Position numbers and translations under genes: made by a program. Shown piece by piece: positions 27,429 through 35,927 of a stretch of DNA of 64,000 bases. The notes beneath the pieces are model-generated. The model saw nothing but the letters and a program-made list of their open reading frames with translations. It had not been told where the DNA came from and searched no databases. Position 1 is the first letter of the stretch; every line of letters starts with the position of its first letter. Origin of the DNA: Bailinhaonella thermotolerans (GTDB taxonomy: Bacteria > Actinomycetota > Actinomycetes > Streptosporangiales > Streptosporangiaceae); assembly GCF_003594875.1 (NCBI RefSeq), contig NZ_QZEY01000012.1:1-64000 (forward strand). Reading direction: 5' to 3'.

Positions 27429-28241
27429 ATGGATCGCTACGGCTCTGACGTACTCGGCGGGGACTGGCGGCGTCCTCGCCGGGGGCAGATACCCGAGGTG
27501 GCCGCCGAGCGGGACCTGGTGGTCGAGGACGCCGGCAGCGGGTTCTGCGGCGCGATCGTCGCCTGCGACAAGGAGGCCGTGACGCTGGAGGACCGCTTCG
27601 GCAAGCGGCGCGTCTTCCCCCTCGGCAAGGCCGCCTTCCTGCTGGAGGGCCAGGTCGTGACGCTCGTACGGCCGAGCGCGGCCCCCGCAGGACCCCGTCG
27701 TACGGCCTCGGGGTCGATCGCGGTGGAGGGGCTGCGGGCGCGGGTGGCGCGGGAGAGCCGGATCTACGTCGAGGGGCTGCACGACGCCGAGCTGGTGGAG
27801 AAGATCTGGGGGCACGACCTGCGCGTGGAGGGCGTGGTCGTGGAGTACCTCTCGGGCGTCGACGACCTGCCCGCGATCGTGGCCGAGTTCGAGCCGGGGC
27901 CCGGGCGGAGGCTGGGCGTGCTGGTGGACCACCTCGTGCCCGGGTCCAAGGAGAGCCGGATCGCCGCCGAGGTGACCTCGCCGCACGTGCTGATCGTGGG
28001 GCACCCGTTCGTGGACATCTGGGCCGCGGTCAAGCCCTCCGTGCTGGGCTTCCCCGCCTGGCCCGACGTGCCGCGCGGCGTCCCGTGGAAGGAGGGGGCG
28101 CTGGCGGCGGTCGGCTGGGACATGGAGCCCGGCGAGGCGTGGCGGCGCATCCTCGGCTCGGTCCGGACGTACACCGACCTGGAGCCGCAGTTGCTCGGCC
28201 GGGTCGAGGAGCTGATCGATTTCGTGACCGCGCCGGCCTGA
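27429..28241 (+). CDS. DUF3097 family protein
   Basis: 270-residue cytoplasmic protein of the actinobacterial DUF3097 family, function unknown. It opens YGSDVLGGDWRRPRRGQIPEVAAERDLVVEDAGSGFCGAIV and has an SH3-like strand set (AVTLEDRFGKRRVFPLGKAAFLLEGQVVTLV). The C-terminal half looks Toprim-like: IYVEGLHDAELVEKIWGHDLRVEGVVVEYLSGVDDL, LGVLVDHLVPGSKESRIA and HVLIVGHPFVDIWAAV. The YVEGLHDAEL glutamate and VDHLVPG acidic residue occupy the places of Toprim metal ligands, which hints at nucleic-acid processing. This reading is an inference from motif spacing. It commonly sits beside hrcA in this phylum. Confidence 0.88.
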   Translation: MDRYGSDVLGGDWRRPRRGQIPEVAAERDLVVEDAGSGFCGAIVACDKEAVTLEDRFGKRRVFPLGKAAFLLEGQVVTLVRPSAAPAGPRRTASGSIAVEGLRARVARESRIYVEGLHDAELVEKIWGHDLRVEGVVVEYLSGVDDLPAIVAEFEPGPGRRLGVLVDHLVPGSKESRIAAEVTSPHVLIVGHPFVDIWAAVKPSVLGFPAWPDVPRGVPWKEGALAAVGWDMEPGEAWRRILGSVRTYTDLEPQLLGRVEELIDFVTAPA

Positions 28242-28296
28242 CATCGTCTACGGTGGACGATCGACGCCGTCCCACCTGACCTGGTTTGATGCGAAG

Positions 28297-29004
28297 ATGA
28301 CCAACCCACCGCCCACGCCCGGGGAAGCGCCGGACCCCTCGCGGGCCCCGCAGGACACCCCGCCGGACTCCTCCGCCTCCCCTGACCACGGCCCGCCTCC
28401 GCCCCCGCCTCCGCCGCGCGAGCAGCCCCCGCCCGGCCACGGCGCCCCGCCCCCGGGACACGACCCCTGGCAGGGATACGGCGGGCAGGGGTACGGCGGG
28501 CAACAGCCCTACGGCGGCGGGCAGGGGTACGGCCAGCAGCCCTACGGCGGCGCGCCGGGGTACGGCCCGCCGCCCGGCCACGGAGCGCCCCCCGGCTACG
28601 GCCCGCCGCCCGGTTACGGGCCGGGTCACGGTCCCGGTTACGGGCCTCCCCCGGGCTACGGCGCGTACGGCCCGGGGATGGCGCGCACCCCGGACGAGCG
28701 CAGCATGGCGATGCTCGCGCACCTCCTGGGCATCTTCACCTACTTCGTCGGCCCGCTGGTCATCTACCTGGTCAAGAAGGACGAGTCGCCCTACGTCCGC
28801 GGCCAGGCCGCCGAAGCCCTCAACTTCCAGATCACCGTCGCCATAGCGATGATCGTCAGCTTCGTCCTCGTCTTCGTGTTCATCGGCGCCCTGCTCATGA
28901 TGGTCGTGGGGATAGGCGCGCTGGTCTTCTGCATCCTCGCCGCCGTCGCCGCCAACCGGGGCGAGGACTACCGCTACCCCATCAGCATCCGCATGGTCCA
29001 CTGA
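28297..29004 (+). CDS. DUF4870 membrane protein with Pro/Gly/Tyr-rich N-terminus
   Basis: 235 residues. The first 125 or so are low complexity, rich in Pro, Gly, Tyr and Gln (QGYGGQQPYGGGQGYG, PPPGYGPGHG), probably disordered. The C-terminal DUF4870/Tic20-like domain has three or four membrane segments: MAMLAHLLGIFTYFVGPLVIYLVKKDESPYVRGQAAEALNFQITV, then AMIVSFVLVFVFIGALLMMVVG and ALVFCILAAVAA. The E-A-L-N-F-Q box after the first loop is the family's hallmark. Function unknown. In relatives it lies near hemW and lepA, as it roughly does here. Confidence 0.88.
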   Translation: MTNPPPTPGEAPDPSRAPQDTPPDSSASPDHGPPPPPPPPREQPPPGHGAPPPGHDPWQGYGGQGYGGQQPYGGGQGYGQQPYGGAPGYGPPPGHGAPPGYGPPPGYGPGHGPGYGPPPGYGAYGPGMARTPDERSMAMLAHLLGIFTYFVGPLVIYLVKKDESPYVRGQAAEALNFQITVAIAMIVSFVLVFVFIGALLMMVVGIGALVFCILAAVAANRGEDYRYPISIRMVH

Positions 29005-29109
29005 CCGCCGGGACGTCCCCGCGCGGGCGGACACCCATCAGCTCTCCGCGCGAGGTCCCCGCCCCCCGGCGCGGGACGCCGGCGCCCGGCCGTACCGGGG
29101 ACGGCGGGG

Positions 29110-29913
29110 TCACGTGAGCAGCAGGGCCAGGGCCAGCGTGAGCAGGAGCGAGTCAAGGCGGTCCAGCAGGCCGCCCGCCCCCGCCAGCCAGGACGCCGAG
29201 TCCTTGACGCCCGAGCCCCGCTTGACCATCGACTCCAGGAGATCGCCCAGCGGGGCCCCGGCGGCTACCGCGACGGCGAGGGGGACCGTGAACGCCTCCA
29301 GCGCGGCGAGCACGAGGAGCCCGGCGGCGGCCCCGGCGAGCGTCCCGCTCCAGTGCTTGCCGGGGGACAGCGGCGACAGGCGCGGCCCGCGGAACCGCCG
29401 CCCGGCGAACGAGGCCGCGATGTCCCCGACCGACACGGCGGCGAACAACGCCAGCGCCACCGGGCCGAGCAGCACCACCCCGGCCAGCGGCGCGAACCAC
29501 GCCACCCCGAGCACGCCCAGCCCCAGCCGCCGGAGCCCGCCGTCCGCGTCGGCCGCCAGCAGCGGGACCAGCGCCACCGCGAGAGCCGCCGCCCCGATCG
29601 CCCGGGGCAGGTGCGCGGGCGCGAGCCAGGCCGCGAGGGGCGGCACGGCCGCCGCGAGGGCGAGCACGACCCGGTCGGCCCGGGGCAGCCCGGTCAGCCC
29701 TCCGTACTCCACGGCGCAGGCGGCCCCGGCCAGGGCCGCGAGCGCGGCGGCCCCGGCGGGCCCGGCGTGGATCGCGGCGACCACGACGGGCACGGCGACC
29801 GCCCACGCGCACCACCGCAGCAGGTACTCCCGCCGCCGCGACAGCACGACGGCCACTCCCCCGGCCGCGAGCGCTCCCCCGAGGTAGGGGATCGCCGCCT
29901 CCACGGAGATCAC
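29110..29913 (-). CDS. CdsA-type phosphatidate (CDP-lipid) cytidylyltransferase
   Basis: About 267 residues with seven or eight membrane segments. The C-terminal CDS signature is nearly intact: APLGDLLESMVKRGSGVKDSASWLAGAGGLLDRLDSLL, matching S/PxGDLxES..KRxxxxKDxxxxxPGHGGxxDRxDS; here the PGHGG is AGAGG, so a conserved His is replaced. Family enzymes make CDP-activated lipids from CTP. The GTG at 29913 overlaps the stop of the upstream acyltransferase-aminotransferase gene (GTGA), so both proteins are made in coupled fashion. The housekeeping cdsA of actinobacteria normally sits near frr/pyrH and uba genes, so this may be a dedicated paralogue for an unusual lipid head group. That is inference. 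Confidence 0.85.
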   Translation of the reverse strand: MISVEAAIPYLGGALAAGGVAVVLSRRREYLLRWCAWAVAVPVVVAAIHAGPAGAAALAALAGAACAVEYGGLTGLPRADRVVLALAAAVPPLAAWLAPAHLPRAIGAAALAVALVPLLAADADGGLRRLGLGVLGVAWFAPLAGVVLLGPVALALFAAVSVGDIAASFAGRRFRGPRLSPLSPGKHWSGTLAGAAAGLLVLAALEAFTVPLAVAVAAGAPLGDLLESMVKRGSGVKDSASWLAGAGGLLDRLDSLLLTLALALLLT

Positions 29914-31694
29914 GTGAGCCCGTTCCGCCCGGATCCGGCGGCGTGGCCCGAGGTGGCGTACTCGGGTCCGGCCCAGCCGAGGTCTCGCAGCGAGGCCGCC
30001 ACGGCCGACACGATCCGGGCGTTCGCCGCGGCGTCCCGCACGGCGACGCGGACCGTCCTTCCCTCGAACGCCGGGGACAGCGCGGAGAGATCCCGCAGGT
30101 AAACCCCGCGCTTCCGGCACTCACGGACCAGCGCGGACGCGGAAGGCCCGCCCGGAGGCAACGTGAGCAGCACGAAGTTGGCGACCGACTCCCGCACGTC
30201 CAGCCCGTGGGACGCCAGCCCCGCCGCGAGTCCCGCCCGCAGGTCCCCCGTCTCCGCCCAGCGGGCCGCGTAGTAGCGGGGATCGCCCAGGGCGCGCGCG
30301 GCGGCGATCTGCGCGGGCAGGCTCACGGCCCACGGCGGCGTCCACCGGCGCAGCTCGGCGGCCAGGTCCGGCGGGCCCGCCAGGTACGCCGCCCGCAGGC
30401 CCGACAGGGCGTACATCTTCGACAGGGACGTGCACACGACCACGTTCTCCGAGGAGGCCGCGTGCCTTCCCAGCGATCGCCCCAGCCCCGCGTACCCGAC
30501 ATACGCCTCGTCGATCCAGAACCGCGTCTCCCCCGGCGCGTCGTCCAGCACCGCGCGCAGGTCCCCGGAGTCCAGGTGCACCCCCGTCGGGTTGTTCGGG
30601 TTGACGATCACCACGAGGTCGTACGGCTCGCGCAGGGCGTCGCGCAGCCGGTCCGGGTCCACGCGCCAGCCCTCCTCGCGCCGGAGGGTGAACCGGTCCG
30701 GGCGGCACCCCACGACCCTCTCGGTGACGTGGGCGTACTCGCCGTACGACGGGTCCACGAGGAGCACCCTGGACGAGGGCGTCAGCCACTGCCGGAAGGC
30801 CCGGAAGATCAGGTCGGAGGAGCCGGCGCCCAGGGCCAACGACTCCTCCGGCAGGCCGCGGTCCGCCGCGACGGCCTCGGTGAGCCCTCCGGCGTCGGCG
30901 GGCGGCGAGGTGCGGGCGACCCAGTCCAGGTTCCCGTCCAGGGCCGCCACGACTCCCGGCGCGGGCGGGAACCACGCGTCCAGCACGTCCGCGGGCACGA
31001 CCTCGCCGTGGGCCGCCAGGGTCTCGAACCGGCGGCCCAGCGCCCCGATCGACGCGCCGCCGTGCTCACAGCCGTCCGTTCCGTCCAGGAACGGCGTCTC
31101 CAGCCCCCATCGCAGCCCCGGCTCCAGCCGGCGCAGCAGCCCGCCGTACCGCCGGGAGGTCCGCTCGGTCAGGTCGCGCACGTCCCCGGTGAGCACCTCG
31201 TAGGTCACCGCCCCGGAACGGATCCGGGTGCCCGTGGCCGTCAGCCCGGCGGCCAGGTACATCGAGAGGATCCCGGTACGGCCCATGGCCACGAGCCGCC
31301 GGCCGCCGTGCGCGGCGGTCCAGCGCAGCGCGGCGTACATGAGGAGCGCCGCGACGGCCGTGCCGCGCTCCGCCGGGTCCACGGTGAGGATGCGGATCTC
31401 GAAGAGGTCGTCCCCGGCCAGCTCCGGGTGGTCCGCGCGCCGCAGGTACTTGTCGATCGAGTAGTCGCCCGCCCACGGGGGCGTGACGCTCACGAAGCCG
31501 CACCTGCGCCCGTCCCGCGTGGCGACGAGGTAGACGTTGCGCCCGTCGAGCCCGTCGGTCAGCCGCTCGTCCTCGTTGACCGCGTGCTGCCCGAGTTCCC
31601 TCGCGTACACCTCGTGCCGCAGCCGGTAGATCCACTCCAGGTCGGAGTCCAGCCCCGGCCGCAACTCCAGCCCGGCGGCGCCCTCGACGATCAC
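29910..31694 (-). CDS. GNAT-type acyltransferase fused to PLP aminotransferase
   Basis: 594 residues. Part one (about 1-185) is a GNAT/LuxI-like domain: WIYRLRHEVYARELGQH near residue 20-36, GFVSVTPPW, FEIRILTVDPAERGTAVAALLMYAAL. Part two (about 205-575) is a fold-type I aminotransferase of the HisC/CobD kind: LGAGSSDLIFRAFRQWL, IVNPNNPTGVHLD, FWIDEAYVGYAG, the PLP-lysine box CTSLSKMYALSGLRAAYLAG and VRVAVRDAAAN near the end. The N-terminal R-x-x-V-Y..ELG pattern recalls N-acyl amino-acid and acyl-homoserine lactone synthases. A CdsA-type gene overlaps its stop by four bases. A two-step N-acyl amine route is plausible but unproven. GGGGGAA precedes the GTG start. Confidence 0.85.
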   Translation of the reverse strand: MIVEGAAGLELRPGLDSDLEWIYRLRHEVYARELGQHAVNEDERLTDGLDGRNVYLVATRDGRRCGFVSVTPPWAGDYSIDKYLRRADHPELAGDDLFEIRILTVDPAERGTAVAALLMYAALRWTAAHGGRRLVAMGRTGILSMYLAAGLTATGTRIRSGAVTYEVLTGDVRDLTERTSRRYGGLLRRLEPGLRWGLETPFLDGTDGCEHGGASIGALGRRFETLAAHGEVVPADVLDAWFPPAPGVVAALDGNLDWVARTSPPADAGGLTEAVAADRGLPEESLALGAGSSDLIFRAFRQWLTPSSRVLLVDPSYGEYAHVTERVVGCRPDRFTLRREEGWRVDPDRLRDALREPYDLVVIVNPNNPTGVHLDSGDLRAVLDDAPGETRFWIDEAYVGYAGLGRSLGRHAASSENVVVCTSLSKMYALSGLRAAYLAGPPDLAAELRRWTPPWAVSLPAQIAAARALGDPRYYAARWAETGDLRAGLAAGLASHGLDVRESVANFVLLTLPPGGPSASALVRECRKRGVYLRDLSALSPAFEGRTVRVAVRDAAANARIVSAVAASLRDLGWAGPEYATSGHAAGSGRNGLT

Positions 31695-31782
31695 GTGCGT
31701 TCCCCCTGTCCTCCCCCGCCGGCCCGATGCCGGGCGGGAGTGGAAGTATCCACGAAGAGCGGGGGACGCTACTCGCCGGGCG

Positions 31783-33657
31783 TCAGATCTCGGCGGCGGT
31801 GCGGGTGGGAAGGCCGTGCTCGTCGGCTATGGCGTTCCATTTCCGGACGAAGGCGTTCTTGGCCTGGGTGGCCTCGGCGGAGATGCGGTTGCCCTCGTCG
31901 AAGTCGGGGTCGCCGGTGGTCTGGCCGCGGCAGCCCTCGGCCTTGAAGCGCTGGGCCCAGGCGAGGTAGCGCTCGTCGGCGCGCTGGGAGCTCTCCAGGG
32001 CGCGGACGAGGTCGGCCTTCAGCTCCTCGCCGCCGGTCAGGCCGTCCACGGCGAGGGACTTGGCCTGCTGGGCCTGGTCGCGCCGTTCGCCGGTCACGCG
32101 GCGGATGGTCTTGATGCCCTCGTCGATCTGCTCGCAGCCGCGCACCTGCGCGATCGCCGGGCCCAGCGCGCCCCGGCTGGGCTTGCTGCGCTCGATGAGG
32201 TCGTTCACGGCGCTCGCCTGGGCCTCGGCGCCCTCGGCGGGCGGGTTCGCCGGCTCGGTCGCCTGGTCGGTGGGCGGGGGTTCGGAACCGGGGCGCGGCG
32301 GGGCGGACACCGATCCGCCGGTGGACGTGTTCGCGGCCGGCGGGTCGTCGCCGCGCAGGAAGACCCACCAGACGACGGCGCCGAGCAGCAGCACCGCCAG
32401 CAGCACGCCGACGATCAGCCCGATCCGGGGGCGGCGTCGCTCGGGCAGGGACGAGGGGTCTCCCCAGGGGTCCGCCGGGCGCTCGTCCAGGGCGGTCCCG
32501 CGCCTGCCCGGCGGCAGGTCCCGCCCCTCGGGTGTGCGGCCCGCGGCTCCCCGCTCCCAGGGGTTCGCGTCCGCGTCTCCCGGGCCGCGCTCCCAGCGCC
32601 GCGTCGGCGGGCTCGTCTCCCCCTGCGGCTCCCGGTCCCAGGGGTCCAGCGGCCGCGAGGCGGGGGCCGCGCCCTCCGGGTCCCGCGCCCACGGGTCACC
32701 CGTTCGTGGGTCGCCCGCTCGCGATCCGGGGCTCGCGCCCTCGGGAGAGCGGGCCCACGGGTCGGGGTCGCGCTCCCACGACGGCCGCGGGCTCCGACCC
32801 GCCGCGCCCTCGGGGTCACGCTCCCACGGGTCCGCGGGCCGGGGACCCGCGCCGCCGCGGCCCGCCGTACCGCCCCAGGGGTCGGCCGGGGCGGCGGACT
32901 CGGGCGGGGCGGGCTCGCGCCTCGGCGGCTCCGCTCGCGTGCCCTCCGGCTCCCGCGCCCACGGGTCGCCGGATCGCGGGCCGGGCGTGCCGCGCCCCCA
33001 GACATCCCCGGTCCGGGGGCCGAGGGAGCCGTGCTCGGACGGGCGGCTCCAGGGGTCCGCGGGAGCCTCCGCCGGCGAGCCGGACTCGGACGGCCCGCGT
33101 GGCGGCGGGGGCGTCCCCCGCGCGCTCTCCGGGGAGCGGGCCCAGGGGTCGGGCCGGGGCTCGCGGTCCCAGGCGGACGGCCGGGCGTCGCGGCCGGGCG
33201 TGCCCTCGGCGGGCCCGGCCTTGCGGACCGTGGTCGGCGGCAGCAGGTCGTCCTCGTCGGACGAGGAGGACGACGATGACGAGGAGGGCGAGGAGGGCGA
33301 GGAGGGCGACGACGCGGGCGGCGAGGATGACGGCGAGGATGAAGAAGCCGGGGAGGCGGAGGACGGGGGCGGGGACTGCTTCCAGGGGGGCACCGAGGGG
33401 TCCCAGGCGGGCCCCGGCGGGTCCGCCGAGGGCTCGGGGGCCGGGTCGTCCTCCCAGGTCGGGGCGGAGAAGGGGGCTCGCCCGGCCGCGCGCCAGGGTT
33501 CGTGCTCGCTGCCCATGCTGAACGCGAGGGCGTCCGGGGAGGGAGTCTCCGGCGGCGGGTCCTCGGCGGGGCCGTAGCGGCGGTCGAGCGGCGCGTTGCA
33601 GTACGAGCAGCGCGTGAGCGCCGGGTTGACGTCGGTGCCACAGGTCGGACACCGCAT
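31783..33657 (-). CDS. Zinc-ribbon membrane protein with W-rich repeats
   Basis: About 624 residues. An N-terminal zinc ribbon (MRCPTCGTDV, CSYCN) is followed by a long low-complexity region with a Ser/Pro tract. Residues of about 155-409 hold roughly eleven loose repeats built on D-P-W-x-R-x-P-E-G (DPWARSPEG, DPWAREPEG, DPWERDPEG). A membrane helix (GLIVGVLLAVLLLGAVVWWVF) then leads to a short linker and an extracytoplasmic helical domain of about 150 residues ending KNAFVRKWNAIADEHGLPTRTAAEI, with cysteines in VRGCEQ and EGCRGQ. GAGGAG is five bases before the ATG at 33657, deciding against a GTG two codons upstream. No family assigned. Confidence 0.8.
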   Translation of the reverse strand: MRCPTCGTDVNPALTRCSYCNAPLDRRYGPAEDPPPETPSPDALAFSMGSEHEPWRAAGRAPFSAPTWEDDPAPEPSADPPGPAWDPSVPPWKQSPPPSSASPASSSSPSSSPPASSPSSPSSPSSSSSSSSSDEDDLLPPTTVRKAGPAEGTPGRDARPSAWDREPRPDPWARSPESARGTPPPPRGPSESGSPAEAPADPWSRPSEHGSLGPRTGDVWGRGTPGPRSGDPWAREPEGTRAEPPRREPAPPESAAPADPWGGTAGRGGAGPRPADPWERDPEGAAGRSPRPSWERDPDPWARSPEGASPGSRAGDPRTGDPWARDPEGAAPASRPLDPWDREPQGETSPPTRRWERGPGDADANPWERGAAGRTPEGRDLPPGRRGTALDERPADPWGDPSSLPERRRPRIGLIVGVLLAVLLLGAVVWWVFLRGDDPPAANTSTGGSVSAPPRPGSEPPPTDQATEPANPPAEGAEAQASAVNDLIERSKPSRGALGPAIAQVRGCEQIDEGIKTIRRVTGERRDQAQQAKSLAVDGLTGGEELKADLVRALESSQRADERYLAWAQRFKAEGCRGQTTGDPDFDEGNRISAEATQAKNAFVRKWNAIADEHGLPTRTAAEI

Positions 33658-33783
33658 GGCCACTCCTCACACCGCCTCTGTCGGACCCCGATCGGGTCGT
33701 CCCCCGTCATGCATAACCGTGACCGCGCGCACGCCGCAAGTCACCGGCGCGGGCAATCTCCCGAGTCCGGCGTGATCGTCGCG

Positions 33784-34992
33784 TTAAGTGAGGTCGCGTA
33801 CGACGGCGTCCGCGAGCAGCCGGCCACGCAGCGTGAGCACCGCCCGCCCCGAGGCGTACGCCGCGGGCTCCAGCAGGCCGTCCGCCAGCGCCCGCGCGGC
33901 CCCGCGCGGGTCGAGCAGGTCCAGCGGGTATCCCGAGGCCAGGCGCAGTTCCAGCATGACGCGCTCGATCGCCCGGTCGTCCTCGGTGAGGATCTCGCGC
34001 GCGTGCGCCGGGGAGTGCCCGCGCTCCAGCCGCCCGGCGTACGCCGAGGGGTGCTTGACGTTCCACCAGCGGACCCCGCCGACGTGGCTGTGCGCGCCCG
34101 GCCCGACGCCCCACCAGTCGCCGCCGGTCCAGTAGAGCAGGTTGTGCCGGCACCGCGCCGCGTCGCCGGCGGCCCAGTTGGAGATCTCGTACCACCGCAG
34201 GCCCGCCGCCGTCAGCGTCTCCTCGGCCAGGAGGTACCGGTCGGCCATCACGTCGTCGTCCGGCACCGGGATCTCCGCGCGCCGGACGCGGGCCGCCAGC
34301 CGCGTGCCGTCCTCGACGATCAGCGCGTACGCCGACACGTGGTCGGGCTCGACGGCCAGCGCGGCCTCCAGCGAGGCCCGCCAGTCGTCGTCCGTCTCCC
34401 CCGGCGTGCCGTAGATCAGGTCCAGGTTGACGTGCTCGAACCCGGCCGCCCTGGCCTCGCGCACGGCGCTCGCCGCCCGGCCGGGGGTGTGCTGCCGGTC
34501 GAGGACCCGCAGGACGTGCTCCCGGGCGCTCTGCATGCCGAAGCTGATCCGGTTGATCCCCCGCGACCGCAGCACCTCCAGCTCGCGCGGCCCGACGGAC
34601 TCGGGGTTGGCCTCGGTGGTCACCTCGGCGTCCCCCGCGAGCCCGAACTCGGCGTCGATCGCGTCCAGCACCCGCGCCAGGTCCTCCGGCGGCAGCAGGG
34701 TCGGCGTCCCGCCGCCGAAGAACACCGTCTCCACCTTCACGTCGGCGTCGCCGAGGACGGCTCGCGCCAGCCGCACCTCCGCGACGGCGGTCTCGGCGTA
34801 GGCCGCCTGCGAGCCGCCCCCGCCCAGCTCGGTGGCGGTGTAGGTGTTGAAGTCGCAGTAGCCGCACCGGCTGGCGCAGAACGGCACGTGCACGTAGAAC
34901 CCGAACGGCCGCTCCCCGACCCCTTCCACGGCGGTCGCGGGCAGTTCCCCGGTCACGGGCACGGCATCGCCCTCAGGCAGCACAGACGGCAT
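33784..34992 (-). CDS. hemW: HemW-like radical SAM protein (heme chaperone)
   Basis: About 402 residues. The radical SAM cluster motif is PFCASRCGYCDF (CxxxCxxC), after GFYVHV. Other family features are VETVFFGGGTPTLLP, TEANPESVGPRELEVLRSRGINRISFGMQS and NLDLIYGTPGETDDDW. The C-terminal HemN-like domain contains DRYLLAEETLTAAGLRWYEISNWA. Lacking the N-terminal residues of true HemN, it is best read as the heme-trafficking chaperone HemW, formerly annotated coproporphyrinogen oxidase. The start at 34992 avoids translating a GTACGG-containing tandem repeat upstream. Confidence 0.93.
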   Translation of the reverse strand: MPSVLPEGDAVPVTGELPATAVEGVGERPFGFYVHVPFCASRCGYCDFNTYTATELGGGGSQAAYAETAVAEVRLARAVLGDADVKVETVFFGGGTPTLLPPEDLARVLDAIDAEFGLAGDAEVTTEANPESVGPRELEVLRSRGINRISFGMQSAREHVLRVLDRQHTPGRAASAVREARAAGFEHVNLDLIYGTPGETDDDWRASLEAALAVEPDHVSAYALIVEDGTRLAARVRRAEIPVPDDDVMADRYLLAEETLTAAGLRWYEISNWAAGDAARCRHNLLYWTGGDWWGVGPGAHSHVGGVRWWNVKHPSAYAGRLERGHSPAHAREILTEDDRAIERVMLELRLASGYPLDLLDPRGAARALADGLLEPAAYASGRAVLTLRGRLLADAVVRDLT

Positions 34993-35038
34993 CTCTCCAG
35001 TCTGCCGCCCCGCCCCCACTGCCCCGTCCATTCCGGCG

Positions 35039-35071
35039 CCCGTACGGCCTGAGCCCGTACGGCCTGAGCCC
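35039..35071. repeat. Two tandem copies of a 15-bp GTACGG repeat
   Basis: CCCGTACGGCCTGAG occurs at 35039-35053 and 35054-35068 followed by CCC. It lies between the TetR 3' end and the hemW start. It is the same CCGTACGG-CCTGAGC motif found in the arrays at 22307 and 47331. Confidence 0.8.
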
Positions 35072-35188
35072 ACCCCCGCGACCGGGCCGCCCCGGCCGCC
35101 CGCGCCGCCGTACGACGCCGTGAGACCGGCGCGGCCGTTCCCGGCGCGGGAGAAGCCCGGCGCGCAGCCGTGCGGGCGGCGGGCGGGC

Positions 35189-35812
35189 TCAGGGGGCCAG
35201 GGCGAGGACGTCGGGGAGGGCGGAGAAGGCCTCGTCCAGGTGGCGGATCAGGCCCCGCCGCCCGTCCGGGCCCCCGGCCTCGGACCAGGTGAGCGAGGCG
35301 GTGTGCCAGGCCGCGATCGTGACCTCGACCGCGAGCCGGAGGCGCAGGCCGTCCGCGAGGCCGGTGGCGGCCGCGACCCGGGTGACCGCGCGGTCGATGG
35401 TGGTGGCGCAGAACCGCAGGCCGTGGACGTGGAGGGCGGGGGTCGCGGCGACGAGGGCGCGGGTGGCGAGGAAGCGCCGGTCCCAGTCCTCGTCCAGGCC
35501 GGTCAGGACCTCGTAGATGGTCCGGCGGAGCGTCTCGACGACGGGGCCGGTGAGGGGGCCGGTCTCGATCTCGTCCAGGAAGGCGTCCCACAGCTCCGCG
35601 TCGGCGGCCATCGCCAGGTCTTCCTTGGTCGCGAAGTTGCGGAAGAGCGTGCGCTTGGAGACCTCCACCTCGTCGGCGACGTCGTCGCAGGTGGTCCGGT
35701 CGTAGCCCCGCTCGGTGAAGAGCCGGAGCGCGGTGTCGGCGAGGGCCCTGCGGGTGCGGAGCTTCTTGCGCTCGCGCAGCGGGAGCTCTCGCAGGTCGGG
35801 CTCGGCGTACAT
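35189..35812 (-). CDS. TetR-family repressor
   Basis: 207 residues. The helix-turn-helix domain is at about 15-62: TRRALADTALRLFTERGYDRTTCDDVADEVEVSKRTLFRNFATKEDLAMA. The C-terminal ligand domain begins LWDAFLDEIETGP and is helical. It is divergent from a quinone oxidoreductase-like gene, and a perfect palindrome, TTTGGCACT-G-AGTGCCAAA, stands between them. The simplest reading is that it represses that gene and itself in response to an electrophile or quinone; the ligand is inferred from the neighbour only. TAGCGT lies six bases before the ATG. Confidence 0.9.
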   Translation of the reverse strand: MYAEPDLRELPLRERKKLRTRRALADTALRLFTERGYDRTTCDDVADEVEVSKRTLFRNFATKEDLAMAADAELWDAFLDEIETGPLTGPVVETLRRTIYEVLTGLDEDWDRRFLATRALVAATPALHVHGLRFCATTIDRAVTRVAAATGLADGLRLRLAVEVTIAAWHTASLTWSEAGGPDGRRGLIRHLDEAFSALPDVLALAP

Positions 35813-35818
35813 CCCCCC

Positions 35819-35824
35819 ACGCTA
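35819..35824 (-). promoter_or_regulatory. -10 element TAGCGT for the TetR gene
   Basis: On the minus strand TAGCGT is separated from the ATG at 35812 by six bases (all G), a leaderless spacing. Confidence 0.45.
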
Positions 35825-35871
35825 GCACGCGGCGGCCAATGCCTCTCGACGCTATTTGTCATTTGACATCT

Positions 35872-35890
35872 TTTGGCACTGAGTGCCAAA
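35872..35890. promoter_or_regulatory. Palindromic TetR operator
   Basis: TTTGGCACT-G-AGTGCCAAA is a perfect 19-bp inverted repeat in the divergent gap between the TetR gene and the oxidoreductase. TTGACA at 35863-35868, just to its left, is a consensus -35, so the operator would cover the oxidoreductase promoter. Confidence 0.8.
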
Positions 35891-35927
35891 GTCTGCCTCC
35901 TCATCGGACGAACCCGGAGGAATGACC

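Noticed and set aside
35872-35890. Second CIRCE element
   Set aside because: The half-sites resemble CIRCE, but the spacer is one base instead of nine, and the site lies between a TetR gene and its divergent partner, so it is a TetR operator.
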